NCBI RefSeq assembly: GCF_030388665.1
Contig: NZ_CP128846.1
Location: 3,450,001-3,514,000 of the forward strand
Direction: 5' to 3'
DNA: 64,000 nucleotides
Source of the DNA: Streptomyces flavofungini
Lineage (GTDB): Bacteria; Actinomycetota; Actinomycetes; Streptomycetales; Streptomycetaceae
In this document: piece by piece, positions 1 to 9,102 of the stretch
How the letters are laid out: the number at the start of each line of letters is the position of its first letter
Position numbering within the stretch: the first letter of the stretch is position 1
The notes under the pieces: generated by a model
What the model saw: only the letters and a program-made list of their open reading frames with translations
Database searches by the model: none
What the model was told of the DNA's origin: nothing
Made by a program: the position numbers and the translations under genes

Positions 1-2193
1 ATCCCCGAGCGCTCCGACAGCCTCGTCCTCGTCACCGCCCGCGAACCCCTCGACCTGCCCGAGGACCTGCCCGCCTGGGTGCACCACCTGCCGGTGGCGG
101 AGCTGGACGCGGCGGGCGCCGAGCAGTTGCTGCGCGGCTCGGCGGAGGAGCTGACCGGGCCCTACGACGCGGCGTCCCTGGAGACCGTGCGGGACCTGTG
201 CGGCGGTCTTCCGCTCGCGCTGCGCGCCGCCGGGTCCTCGCTCGGGCCGCGCACCCCGCTGGAGCTGGTCGCCGACCTCTCCGCGTACGGCCCCGCGGAC
301 GCCCTCTCCCCCGTCGAGCGCGCCCTCTCGCTGCGCTACGCCGACCAGGCGGAGCCCGCCCGCCGCCTCCTTCGACGGCTCGCGCTCGCCGGCCGTGCCT
401 CGCTCGGCGCGGCCGCGGCCGCCGCGCTGCTCGCCACCGACGAGGCCGAGGCGGGCCGCCAGCTCACCGCGCTGTCCCGGGCGGGCCTCGTCGACCACGT
501 CCGAGGCGACCGCTACCGCCTGCACGACCTCGTCCGCTCCTTCGCCCAGGCCCGCCTCGCCGACGAGGAGGAGCCCGGCGAGCGCACCGCCGCGCAGGAA
601 CGTCTCATCGTCAGCTACGGCGAGCTCGCCGACTCCGTGATCCGCCTCGTCGACGGCAAGACCTCCACCCGCGCCGACCACTTCGGGCAGCACGGCTTCA
701 CGTCCCTGGACTCCGCGCTGCGCTGGCTCGACGACGAGTCGAGCTTCATCACGGCGGCGCTGCGGCACGCGGAGGGCGTCGACCCGCAGGCCGTCCTCAA
801 CCTGCTCGGCGCCCTCTGCGACTACTGCCTGCTGCGCGGCGACCTCTACCGGCTCGGCGAGATCAGCGAGTTCGCGCAGTCCCTGGAGAAGGACGGGGCC
901 ACCGCCGGAGGGCGGTCAGGGCAGGGCCGGATGGAGCGCAGCGTGCAGTGGCGCACCGGCATAGCGGCCCGCCAGATCGGCGACCTCGACCAGGCCCGCT
1001 CCACCCTGTCGTCCGTCGTCGACCTGTACTTCGAGGCCCACCAGGACGCGGGCGCGGCCCGCGCGCTCGGCTCCCTCGGCATCACCCTGCACCACCAGGG
1101 CAATCTGTCCGAGGCCGCGGCCCGCCTGCGCGAGGCCCTCGACCTGCAGGTGTCCGAGCAGCTCGCGGGCGACCGCGCCTGGACCCTGCACGCGCTCGCC
1201 GCCGTCGAACGCGACCGCTCCCGCCTCGGCGAGGCCGAGGAGATGCTGCGCACCGCCCTGATCCTGCACCGCGAGAGCGAGTCCGTGCACGGTGAGGCCT
1301 GGGCCCACTTCCAGCTCGGCCAGGTGTGTCTGCGCCGGGGCGACGTGCCGCGCGCGGAGGAGGAGCTGCGGCGCGCCCTCGACCTGTACGGCAGCACCCG
1401 CGACGCCCGCGGCGAGGCGTGGGCCCTCACCCAGCTCTCCCGCGCCCGGCTCGTCGCGGGCGACCCGGCGCCCGCGGTCGACGGCCTGCGCCAGGCGGTC
1501 TCCCGGCACCGCGACAACGAGGACGCCCGCGGTGAGGCCTGGTCCCTGTACTACCTCGGCCAGGCCCTTGAGGAGACCGGCGACCTCGAACAGGCCGTCC
1601 GCGACCTGGAGCGGGCCCGCACGATGTTCTCCCGCATGCGGGACGTCTACGGCCTCGCCTGCGCCCGCCACCACTCGGCCCGCGTCACCCGCGACCAGCG
1701 CGCCGCGCAGACCGGCTCGCTGCGCAACTCCGGCTTCGCCCGCCAGCTCCTGATGGACGCCCGCGCCGACTTCCAGCGCATCGGCGTCGCCCACGGCGAG
1801 GCCTGGACGTGCCTGGAGCTGGCCGTCGTCGACGCCGGGAACGCCCGTACGCAGGCCGCGCTCTCCCTCTGCGACGAGGCCATCGCCCTCTTCGCCTCCT
1901 ACGGCGACCGGCGCGGCGAGGACTGGGCCCACTTCCTGCGCGCCACGCTCCTGCCCTACGCCTCCCCCGGCGGCTGGGAGATCGGCACGGCCGTCGCCCA
2001 GGAGGAACTGGTCCAACTGGCCCGCGCGATCCACCCGTTGCGGGACGGCAAGCTCGACCAGTACGTCGAGGCGTATCTGCTGCTCCTGGAACGCGGCGCC
2101 GAGCTGGACGCGGGGTGGCAGGCGTGGCGGCTCGGGATGACACCGGACCGGCACGCCCGGGAGATCATGGGGGTTTCGGTGACCGCGCCTTGA
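1..2193 (+). CDS. STAND/NB-ARC-type ATPase with TPR repeats, 5' truncated by window
   Basis: The frame is open from base 1, so the N-terminus, including any P-loop, lies outside the window. The 730 visible residues start inside the ATPase core: LVTAR at about residues 10-14 fits the sensor strand after Walker B, GLPLAL at 69-74 is the classic NB-ARC/STAND motif, and RLHDLVRSFA at about 173-182 is the winged-helix signature. From about residue 300 to the end there are about ten TPR-like helical hairpins sharing a recurring GEAW core (ARGEAW, HGEAW). STAND ATPases work as ligand-gated switches, with the repeats acting as sensor. A TPR gene, a CHAT protease and a hydrolase follow on the same strand. 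An AfsR/SARP-type regulator with its DNA-binding domain outside the window is an alternative. Confidence 0.85.
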   Translation: MPERSDSLVLVTAREPLDLPEDLPAWVHHLPVAELDAAGAEQLLRGSAEELTGPYDAASLETVRDLCGGLPLALRAAGSSLGPRTPLELVADLSAYGPADALSPVERALSLRYADQAEPARRLLRRLALAGRASLGAAAAAALLATDEAEAGRQLTALSRAGLVDHVRGDRYRLHDLVRSFAQARLADEEEPGERTAAQERLIVSYGELADSVIRLVDGKTSTRADHFGQHGFTSLDSALRWLDDESSFITAALRHAEGVDPQAVLNLLGALCDYCLLRGDLYRLGEISEFAQSLEKDGATAGGRSGQGRMERSVQWRTGIAARQIGDLDQARSTLSSVVDLYFEAHQDAGAARALGSLGITLHHQGNLSEAAARLREALDLQVSEQLAGDRAWTLHALAAVERDRSRLGEAEEMLRTALILHRESESVHGEAWAHFQLGQVCLRRGDVPRAEEELRRALDLYGSTRDARGEAWALTQLSRARLVAGDPAPAVDGLRQAVSRHRDNEDARGEAWSLYYLGQALEETGDLEQAVRDLERARTMFSRMRDVYGLACARHHSARVTRDQRAAQTGSLRNSGFARQLLMDARADFQRIGVAHGEAWTCLELAVVDAGNARTQAALSLCDEAIALFASYGDRRGEDWAHFLRATLLPYASPGGWEIGTAVAQEELVQLARAIHPLRDGKLDQYVEAYLLLLERGAELDAGWQAWRLGMTPDRHAREIMGVSVTAP

Positions 2194-2235
2194 TCGGGGC
2201 GTCATAGTGAGGAGTCGAGCGGGTCAGGGGCGGGG

Positions 2236-4713
2236 GTGGAGTACGTGGAGGGGTGGCTGCCGGACGATCTGTCGCCGTACGACGGACCTCGTGAGGTGGC
2301 GGAACTGCCCGGCGTGCTGCGGGCGTTCCTGCGACCGGAGGCCGGGGAGGAGGGTCCGGCGGTCCTGGAGCTGTACGGGACGCCGGGCGCCGGGACGTAC
2401 TCGTCGGCGGTCCGGGTGGCCCACCTGGCGCGGGACGCGGGAGAGGAAGCATCGCGGTTCACACCCTGCTGGGTGTCGCTCGGGGCCGCAGGCACCACGC
2501 CCGACCTCGTCCTGCTGCCGCTCCTGGAGCAGTTGCTCGGCGGCCGCCCGCCCGTTTCCCTGTACCGACTGGTGCTGGCCGAGCCCGCCGGGCTCGAGGA
2601 GGCGCTGACCTGGCCGTGCCGTGACGTGCTGCTGCAGGAGCGCCATCTGGTGGTGCTCGACGGGCTGCCCGCCGGGGAGCCCGGAGCCGAACTGCTGCGC
2701 ATGGCCCACCGGCTCGTCCAGGGCACGGACTCCCGGGTCCTGGCCGTCTCCGAGGCCGCGCACGAGGTGCCCGAGGTGCCGTTGGCCGCCCACGAGGTGA
2801 CAGAGGGCCCGGAGAGCCGGGGAACCGAGGTCGGCCCACTGGCCCGGGCCCTGCTGAAGTCGCTCGAACGCTGGCAGGGCGACGAGGTCAACGCGCCGGT
2901 GGCGGCCGCCCTGCGGCCGACGGCGCCGCAGCCCCTCGGCCAGGTCCGCAGGGCGCTGCGGGACCTGTACGCGAGCGGACAGCTCCAGGCGACGAGGCAC
3001 GGGTGGTACCGGACGCGCCCGGCCCAGCGCCCAGAGGCCCGCCCCCATCGGGACCTCGACCTCGACCTCGCCAAGGCGGTGCTCGACGGCACCGCCGACC
3101 CGCGCGACGGCGCGGACGCCTACGTCGACCTCGTGGCACGCCTCGCCCGCGCCGGTTCGACCGCGACCGCCTCCGCCCTGCTCGACCGGCTCGAACCCCA
3201 GCTGATGGGGCGCCAGGGCCTGTTCAGGCTGCTGCGGCTCAAGCAGTCCTACTGGCGCGCGACGGGCCACTGGGAGCCGCTGAAGCTCGTGGCGGCCGCC
3301 TCCGCGAGAGAGACCGGCAGCCCCCTGTCCGCCCTGGAAACCCTGGCCACCCTCACCCCCGAGCGCGCCGCCGTCCACACGGCGATCACCCAGCGCCACC
3401 TGGGTCTGCTGCGCGAGGCCGCGGCCACGCTCGACGCGATCCCCGACGCCGTACCGCCGGACGGCTGGGCGCTGCACACCCGCGCCGCCGTCCAGTGCGA
3501 CGCGGGCGAACTCCAGGGAGCCGAGCGGCTGTTGCGGAGCGCTGTGGAAGCCCACCAGGTGCGGGGGGACGCGCGCGGCGAGGCGTGGGCCGTTCACCAC
3601 TACGGGCGGCTGCGGATGGTGCGGGGTGATCCGGAGGAGGCGCAGAAGCGTCTGGAGGCCGCCCGGCACCTGTTCATGGAGCTGGGCGACCGGCAGGGCC
3701 ACGCCTGGACGGAGACCGAACTCGGCAGGAACCAGATGCTGTTCGGAAGCCACTCCGAGGCCCACCACCAGCTGCACAAGGCGCTCGGCCTTCACCTGGC
3801 GAACGGCGACGCGCGGGGAAAGGGATGGACGTACCTGTATCTCGCCGTGGCCCACGAGGCTTCCGGCGAACCGGAGGAGGCCTCGTCCCTGGCGCGCACG
3901 GCGGAGTGGGAACTGCGGGACTTCCCCGACCAGCTGGGCCAGGCCTGGGCCGAGCACTGCCGCGCGCTCCTGCCGCCCGCCGGCCACGCGACCTCGCCGA
4001 AGTCCCAGGAGCAGCTTCGATCGGCGATGCATCGCTTCCAGCGGTCCGGCTGCCTCCACGGCCAGGCCTGGAACACCCTGGAGCTGGCGCGGCTGTGGCA
4101 GCGGGAGGCGGCACGTTCGCTGCTCTGGGCCGAGGTGGGGCTCTACCAGGACGCCGAGCGCCGGTTCGAGGCCATCGGCGACTCCCACGGTCAGGCGTGG
4201 GCCGTTTCGCTGCGCGCAGGCGCCTTCGAGCGCGGCCGCCGCCCCGAGCACATCCCCCTGACCGCCCGCCACCTCGTCCTTGAACCGGGCGCGCGCACCG
4301 ACGGGGCCACCCCCTTCCCCACCACCCTCTCCCACATCCGCCTCACCCTCCTCGACGACGAATCCACCGCCGGTACGGCGTCCCGCATCGCCCTGCGCGT
4401 CGAACCGGGCCCCGAACACCCCTGGTCGGCCGCCGCCCGCGACCTCCCGTGGCTGACCGCCCGGGCGACGCCCCTCACGGCCGCCGACGTGGAGCCCGTG
4501 CGCGCCGTGATGATCAAGCCCTCGCCCCGGGACCCGGACGGCGCCGAGTTCCTGTTCACGCCGCGCCGGGCGGGCCGCCACCGGCTGCTCTTCACCGTGG
4601 AGGACTCCGCGACGGCCACCGTCCTGCAACAGGTCGAGACGTACATCGACGTCACGGACGGCGAGAGCGGCCCACGGGACGCCGCGTCGCCCCAAGCGCT
4701 GCGGAGGGCCTAG
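2236..4713 (+). CDS. TPR protein with degenerate STAND-like P-loop and C-terminal beta domain
   Basis: An 825-residue protein beginning with GTG, 42 bases after the preceding gene. Residues 48-55 (GTPGAGTY) sit where a Walker A motif should be but lack the GK[ST] lysine. Residues 138-143 (LVVLDG) resemble Walker B. The N-terminal third therefore looks like a STAND NTPase that has lost nucleotide binding. Residues about 280-670 are TPR-like repeats with the same GEAW/GQAW cores as the upstream gene, which suggests descent from a common repeat scaffold. Residues about 690-815 are strand-rich and look like an Ig-type beta-sandwich. It probably works as an adaptor or sensor for the CHAT protease, whose ATG lies 6 bases past this stop. 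The exact start is uncertain because no clear Shine-Dalgarno sequence precedes the GTG. Confidence 0.8.
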   Translation: MEYVEGWLPDDLSPYDGPREVAELPGVLRAFLRPEAGEEGPAVLELYGTPGAGTYSSAVRVAHLARDAGEEASRFTPCWVSLGAAGTTPDLVLLPLLEQLLGGRPPVSLYRLVLAEPAGLEEALTWPCRDVLLQERHLVVLDGLPAGEPGAELLRMAHRLVQGTDSRVLAVSEAAHEVPEVPLAAHEVTEGPESRGTEVGPLARALLKSLERWQGDEVNAPVAAALRPTAPQPLGQVRRALRDLYASGQLQATRHGWYRTRPAQRPEARPHRDLDLDLAKAVLDGTADPRDGADAYVDLVARLARAGSTATASALLDRLEPQLMGRQGLFRLLRLKQSYWRATGHWEPLKLVAAASARETGSPLSALETLATLTPERAAVHTAITQRHLGLLREAAATLDAIPDAVPPDGWALHTRAAVQCDAGELQGAERLLRSAVEAHQVRGDARGEAWAVHHYGRLRMVRGDPEEAQKRLEAARHLFMELGDRQGHAWTETELGRNQMLFGSHSEAHHQLHKALGLHLANGDARGKGWTYLYLAVAHEASGEPEEASSLARTAEWELRDFPDQLGQAWAEHCRALLPPAGHATSPKSQEQLRSAMHRFQRSGCLHGQAWNTLELARLWQREAARSLLWAEVGLYQDAERRFEAIGDSHGQAWAVSLRAGAFERGRRPEHIPLTARHLVLEPGARTDGATPFPTTLSHIRLTLLDDESTAGTASRIALRVEPGPEHPWSAAARDLPWLTARATPLTAADVEPVRAVMIKPSPRDPDGAEFLFTPRRAGRHRLLFTVEDSATATVLQQVETYIDVTDGESGPRDAASPQALRRA

Positions 4714-4718
4714 GACCC

Positions 4719-6017
4719 ATGGCCCACCAACTCCCGACGCGCGTCACGCACGACCCCAGCCTCGGCTTCACCCGGCTCCCCCGGCACGTCATCCGCCACC
4801 CCGACGTCGTCGTCGGCCTCGACGCGCGCCGCGAGGACGAGCCGGTGCAGGCCCGGATGTACGGGCCCGCGGTCCCCTCGCTCAGCGGCTCCGAGCACAC
4901 GGTGACGCTCAACGTCCGCCCGCGCGAAGTGCGTTCGGTCGCGGCACGGCTGCGGCAGGTGTGGAAGGACGAGTTCGTGGCGCTCCAGCCGCTGGACGGG
5001 TCCGGCCGCCCCGCCCCCGGCCGCACCCCGCTCCCGTACGCCTCCCTCGTCGACCTGACCGCCGAACCCGCGGCCGAACTGCGCGGAGCGCTCGCCCGAC
5101 TGGCCCTGGACGGCAGTCAGTTGCTGTACGACGTCCTCCTCGGCGGCGAGGCGGAGGAGCTCAAACTCTTCCGCGGCTTCCTGACCGACGTCCTGAGCAG
5201 CGACGAACCCCTGCGCGTCCGCTTCCACTCGGACCTGTACCTGCCCTGGCCGATGCTGTGCCTGCCCGCCGCCCCGGACGGAGGCCCTGAGACCGGCCTC
5301 GCGGGCCTGTTCGGCCGCTTCCTCGGCTACCGCCACCAGCTCGAACACACCGGCGGCAACGCCTACGCCCGCGTCGCCGACGACCGCGACCCGCCGCCCC
5401 GCTCGGCCCCCGCCGTCAGCCTCAACCACGACACGGGTGTCGACGCGGAGGGCCTGACCCGGGCCGCCGACGTCGCCACCGCCCTCGCCGAGGGCGGCGA
5501 CCTCGTCGAACGCACCACCCGTGACCAGCTGGAACGCGCCCTCGGCGACAGCCTCCTCGACGAGCAGCTGATGTACTTCTGGTGCCACGGCCACTTCACC
5601 GCTTCCGGCGACGAACCCCCGTACCTCGTCCTGAAGTTGACCGACCAGCGGGCCATCGACGCGCACAGCCTGCGCGCCCACCGCCCGCCCCCGCGCTCCT
5701 GCGTGCCGTTCAGGCCCTTCGTCCTGCTCAACGCCTGCTACGCGGGCCTCCCCGGCAACGCGGACCTGGCCTACCTCGGCAGGGCCCTGTTCGACGCGGG
5801 CGCGAGCGGGATCCTCGGGCCGCAGATCGAGATGCCGCAGCGCTTCGCCGCCGAGTACGCGCTCGCCTTCGTCACCCGCTACCTGACCGGCCGGGAGACG
5901 GCGGGCGACATCGCGCACGCCCTGTCCCGGCACTTCGCCGACACCTGCCACAACCCGCTGGGCTTCGCCTACGCGCTGCACAGCGGCATGGACAGCCGTC
6001 TGGAGCGCACGGCGTGA
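4719..6017 (+). CDS. CHAT-domain (caspase-like) protease
   Basis: 432 residues. The ATG at 4719 is chosen because GGAGGG at 4703-4708 is well placed and the upstream gene stops at 4713; a longer open frame upstream overlaps that gene and is rejected. The C-terminal half carries the CHAT signature: a hydrophobic strand ending in WCHGHF (catalytic His290) and FVLLNACYAG (catalytic Cys340), then a GILGPQIE strand. CHAT peptidases (caspase HetF associated with TPRs) are clan CD cysteine proteases that cleave partner proteins when a coupled sensor is engaged. The N-terminal 200 residues match no domain I recognise. Neighbouring TPR/STAND proteins supply the usual partners. The gene overlaps the downstream hydrolase by GTGA, so the two are translationally coupled. 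Confidence 0.9.
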   Translation: MAHQLPTRVTHDPSLGFTRLPRHVIRHPDVVVGLDARREDEPVQARMYGPAVPSLSGSEHTVTLNVRPREVRSVAARLRQVWKDEFVALQPLDGSGRPAPGRTPLPYASLVDLTAEPAAELRGALARLALDGSQLLYDVLLGGEAEELKLFRGFLTDVLSSDEPLRVRFHSDLYLPWPMLCLPAAPDGGPETGLAGLFGRFLGYRHQLEHTGGNAYARVADDRDPPPRSAPAVSLNHDTGVDAEGLTRAADVATALAEGGDLVERTTRDQLERALGDSLLDEQLMYFWCHGHFTASGDEPPYLVLKLTDQRAIDAHSLRAHRPPPRSCVPFRPFVLLNACYAGLPGNADLAYLGRALFDAGASGILGPQIEMPQRFAAEYALAFVTRYLTGRETAGDIAHALSRHFADTCHNPLGFAYALHSGMDSRLERTA

Positions 6018-7024
6018 ACCAGAACGATCACGTCGCCATCGTCGACCTCGACGCGACCGGCTGGCCCCTGCGGCCCACCCGCGAAGGGCCGCGCCCCGTG
6101 CCGCCGCCCGGCCTGGACGCGTACCTCGCGCAGCGGCTGACGCCCCCGTCGTGGGCGACGGACATCGTCGTGTACGTCCACGGCTGGCAGACCTCGCGGA
6201 CGTCGGCGCTGGGGGCGCTGCGGACGTTGATGGGTCTGGTGGAGCGGCAGCGGGACGAGCGGCCGGAGCTGTATCCGCGGCTTCGGCGGGCCACCCCCGC
6301 ACACCGGGACTTCGCCCCGTGGTCGGTCCTGGTCCGCTGGCCGTCGCGCTCCCTGCCGTCCCTCGGCGGCTACCGCCGCATCCGCGACCGCGCCCACGCG
6401 ATGGGCACCGAGGGCCACGCGGCCCGTGTGATCGCCCAGCTCCTGGGCTACCTGGACGCCCACCGGGACGATCCGCGCGCCGCACCGGTCCTCGCCGCCC
6501 GCGGCGGCCAGTACCTGCACCTCGTCGGGCACTCGTTCGGCTGCCGGCTGCTGTGCGAGGCGGTGCAGTGGGCCGCGGCGCCGCCCGGCGGGACGCTGGG
6601 GTGGAGCACGCCCGCGCCACCGGGGCGGCCGTTCACCGTCGACTCGATGCTGCTGCTGCAGATGGCGGCGGCACGGGACGCCTTCGCGGCCACGTTCACC
6701 GCCCTCGCGGGGGCGCCGCTGCGCGGGCCGGTGGTGGCGACGTACTCACAGGCCGACCGCGCCACCGGCTTCTGGCACCTGCGGGCCGAGAAGCGGACGG
6801 GCATCGGTCACGCGGGCATCGGCACGGCCCCCGCCCCCGTCTCGGGCATCCGGATGCGCCCCACCACCGAGACGTACCCCCGCACCGCCCTCGACCACCG
6901 CTTCGTCAGCGTCGACGCGAGCGAGGTCTTCACCCACGGCCGCGGCCCGGCGGGCGCCCACTCCGACCACCTGCGCCCGGAGTCGGCACACCTGCTCCTG
7001 TCACTGGCGGACCACTCAAGGTGA
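6014..7024 (+). CDS. alpha/beta hydrolase coupled to the CHAT protease
   Basis: 336 residues. The GTG at 6014 overlaps the CHAT stop (GTGA), which fixes the start despite a longer open frame. IVVYVHGW at about 51-58 is the first strand with the oxyanion HG motif, and GHSFG at 172-176 is the nucleophile elbow (Ser174). Histidines 316 and 319 near the C-terminus (HSDH) are candidate catalytic bases. No signal peptide or membrane helix is seen, so it should act in the cytoplasm, perhaps as a lipase or esterase. Its strict coupling to the protease suggests that it is either the toxic effector released by cleavage or a CHAT substrate. That role is inference; only the fold is clear. The gene ends just before a palindromic intergenic repeat. 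Confidence 0.85.
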   Translation: MNQNDHVAIVDLDATGWPLRPTREGPRPVPPPGLDAYLAQRLTPPSWATDIVVYVHGWQTSRTSALGALRTLMGLVERQRDERPELYPRLRRATPAHRDFAPWSVLVRWPSRSLPSLGGYRRIRDRAHAMGTEGHAARVIAQLLGYLDAHRDDPRAAPVLAARGGQYLHLVGHSFGCRLLCEAVQWAAAPPGGTLGWSTPAPPGRPFTVDSMLLLQMAAARDAFAATFTALAGAPLRGPVVATYSQADRATGFWHLRAEKRTGIGHAGIGTAPAPVSGIRMRPTTETYPRTALDHRFVSVDASEVFTHGRGPAGAHSDHLRPESAHLLLSLADHSR

Positions 7025-7059
7025 AGACGAGAGCGCGGGGCGGGGGCAGATCTCAGCCC

Positions 7060-7127
7060 GTCCGGCGTTCGAGGACGAGGCGCGGAGCGTTGATCACGCG
7101 GGCCTGGGGGCGCAGCCCCCGAGAGGG
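7060..7127. repeat. dispersed palindromic intergenic repeat (copy 1)
   Basis: The core GTCCGGCGTTCGAGGACGAG begins at 7060 and is followed at 7108-7127 by the inverted repeat GGGGGCGCAGCCCCC. The same core recurs at 55624 and 60112, and as inverted copies at 55588, 59783 and 59899. It lies between the hydrolase and the convergent membrane-protein gene and may serve as a transcription terminator. Confidence 0.8.
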
Positions 7128-7167
7128 GCGCGCCGGACCACCCGGCCCGGGCGCCCCGCCAGAAGCC

Positions 7168-7473
7168 TCAGGCTTCCTTGGCCCCCTTGTCACCCGAAGC
7201 CCCCGCAGCGCCGGAGGCGCGAGCCGCCCCCGAGGCCGCGGGCTCGGCACCCTCCGGGGCGTCCGGGGCGTCCGGGGATTCAGGCGACTCCTTGAAGTCG
7301 ACCTTCCCCATGTGCCGGTTCATGGACTTCATCAGTCGCCACACCGCGAGCGCCATCACCGCGAAAACGATGAACCCCAGGACTCCAGGGGTCACCTTGT
7401 TCTCGTCGACCTCCTTGGCGAGGGGGACGAGGTGCGTCACTGCCAGGCTTGCGCTTCCGCTCATGTCAGGCAT
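7168..7473 (-). CDS. small single-pass membrane protein downstream of mca
   Basis: 101 residues. One membrane helix (about residues 30-47, VLGFIVFAVMALAVW) is followed by a basic stop (RLMKSMNRH) and a low-complexity tail rich in Ala, Gly, Ser, Asp and Pro. The ATG at 7473 overlaps the end of mca by 8 bases, so it is co-translated with the mycothiol amidase; Met4 is an alternative start. The function is unknown. The constant pairing with mca in Streptomyces, as I know the locus, suggests a role near the membrane in detoxification, but this is inference. Confidence 0.8.
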   Translation of the reverse strand: MPDMSGSASLAVTHLVPLAKEVDENKVTPGVLGFIVFAVMALAVWRLMKSMNRHMGKVDFKESPESPDAPDAPEGAEPAASGAARASGAAGASGDKGAKEA

Positions 7474-8347
7474 TGTCGCGGATGCCCGCGAAGAGGTCGT
7501 CCTCGGGGAGGGAGGTATCGACGAGAGACTTCGCGAGCTCGTACTCCTCGGTCGGCCAGACCTCCCGCTGGATGTCCATCGGGACGCGGAACCAGCCGCC
7601 GTCGGGGTCGATCTGCGTGGCGTGCGCGATCAGCGCCTTGTCGCGGATCTCGTAGAAGTCGGCGCACGGGACGTGCGTGGTCAGCGTGCGCTCGACCCGC
7701 TCGAACTCGTCCCAGCGCTTCAGCCACTCCCCGTAGGGCGACTCCAGGCCGCGGTCCAGCATGGCCTGGTGCAGGGCCTCGGTGCGCGGCCGGTTGAAGC
7801 CCTGGTTGTAGTACAGCTTCTGCGGCGTGAAGACGGGGCCGAACTCGCTCTCCGGGTACTTCTCGGCGTCCGCCGCGCCGTCGAAGGCCACCATCGAGAT
7901 CTTGTGGGTCATGATGTGGTCCGGGTGCGGGTACCCGCCGTTCTCGTCGTACGTCGTGATCACCTGCGGACGGAACGCGCGGATCTGCTTCACCAGCTCC
8001 CCGGCCGCCTTGTCGACGTCCTCCAGGGCGAAGCAGCCCTCGGGCAGCGGCGGCAGCGGGTCGCCCTCCGGCAGGCCCGAGTCGACGAAGCCGAGCCACT
8101 CCTGCTTGACGCCGAGGATCTCCCGGGCCTCGTCCATCTCCTTCTTGCGCACCTCGTGAATGTGCTCCTGGATGTACGTGTCCCCCTGGAGCTTGGGGTT
8201 CAGGATGTCGCCGCGCTCTCCGCCCGTGCAGGTCACGACGAGCACGTCCACCCCTTCGGACACGTACTTGGCCATGGTGGCCGCGCCCTTGCTCGACTCG
8301 TCGTCGGGGTGGGCGTGAACGGCCATCAGTCGAAGCTGCTCAGTCAA
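7466..8347 (-). CDS. mca: mycothiol S-conjugate amidase Mca
   Basis: 293 residues, the usual family length. The LmbE/PIG-L metalloamidase fold shows HPDDE at 13-17 (zinc ligands His13 and Asp16; Asp15 as general base) and HPDH at 141-144 (third zinc ligand His144). Mca cleaves mycothiol S-conjugates of electrophiles and antibiotics, giving a mercapturic acid for export and GlcN-Ins for mycothiol resynthesis. MshB is the close paralogue; the length, the small membrane-protein partner and the greA neighbourhood favour Mca. The upstream gap to the divergent DUF4307-like gene (8348-8480) must contain both promoters. Confidence 0.93.
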   Translation of the reverse strand: MTEQLRLMAVHAHPDDESSKGAATMAKYVSEGVDVLVVTCTGGERGDILNPKLQGDTYIQEHIHEVRKKEMDEAREILGVKQEWLGFVDSGLPEGDPLPPLPEGCFALEDVDKAAGELVKQIRAFRPQVITTYDENGGYPHPDHIMTHKISMVAFDGAADAEKYPESEFGPVFTPQKLYYNQGFNRPRTEALHQAMLDRGLESPYGEWLKRWDEFERVERTLTTHVPCADFYEIRDKALIAHATQIDPDGGWFRVPMDIQREVWPTEEYELAKSLVDTSLPEDDLFAGIRDNA

Positions 8348-8480
8348 GACTCGATCCTCAGGTGTCCGGCGCCGCGCGTGCTGGGGCGCCCTCGGTCATC
8401 AGGCGTTGTTCGGGGCTTCTATAGTGACGGAACCGGGGGGCGGAAAATTCCGGCATTCCTTGCCCGTGTGGAGGACGATC

Positions 8481-8906
8481 ATGACCGCGGTGAGCGGCGG
8501 CGACAGCGGCGGTGTGGCCACGCGCGTTCCCGAGGACCGCTACGGCAGGTCCGCGGACGCACGCGCCGACCGCACGCTGAAGATCGTCGGCTCCGTCCTC
8601 GGCGTGCTGATGCTGGGTGTGATCGGCTGGTTCGGGTACGCCTCGATCGCCGGGACCGAGCTCAGCGGCGAGATGATCAAGTTCGACGTGGTCTCTGACC
8701 AGGCCGTCGAGGTGCACCTCGAGGTGCGCAAGGACGCGGATGCGAACGGCTACTGCACGCTCCGCTCCCAGGCCGAGGACGGCTCCGAGGTGGGCCGCGC
8801 CGACTTCCGCTTCGATCAGGACAAGGGGCGCGTCGACAAGGTCGTCACGCTGCGCACGACCGAGCGCGCCACCAGCGCGGAGCTCGTCGGCTGCCACGCC
8901 GACTGA
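8481..8906 (+). CDS. DUF4307-like single-pass membrane protein
   Basis: 141 residues. The ATG at 8481 has GGAGG about 6 bases upstream. A cytoplasmic N-terminus of about 33 residues (DRYGRS motif) is followed by one membrane helix (about 36-57, IVGSVLGVLMLGVIGWFGYASI) and an extracytoplasmic beta-rich domain with two cysteines (YCTLRSQ and GCHAD) that could form a disulphide. This is the architecture of actinobacterial DUF4307 proteins, whose role is not known. It is transcribed divergently from mca. Confidence 0.85.
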   Translation: MTAVSGGDSGGVATRVPEDRYGRSADARADRTLKIVGSVLGVLMLGVIGWFGYASIAGTELSGEMIKFDVVSDQAVEVHLEVRKDADANGYCTLRSQAEDGSEVGRADFRFDQDKGRVDKVVTLRTTERATSAELVGCHAD

Positions 8907-9102
8907 AGGACCGCACGGACGCGGCGACACGCCTCGCTGATCCCGGCACCCCCGCGTTCACCTGCGCTAACACTTTTCTGATGGCTTATGTCCTCCCCCT
9001 CCGGCACCGAAATTGTTAGGCTCGTGGTTTCGCCCACCCGTGAGGGAACATCCTTCTGGGTAGGGCGATGCTTTGTATTCCCAGTACCTACGAGGAGCAC
9101 CT

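Noticed and set aside
2224..4695. 823-codon minus-strand frame opposite the TPR gene
   Set aside because: Composition (Gly/Arg/Val/Gln) is typical of antisense translation of a high-GC gene, and no motif is present.
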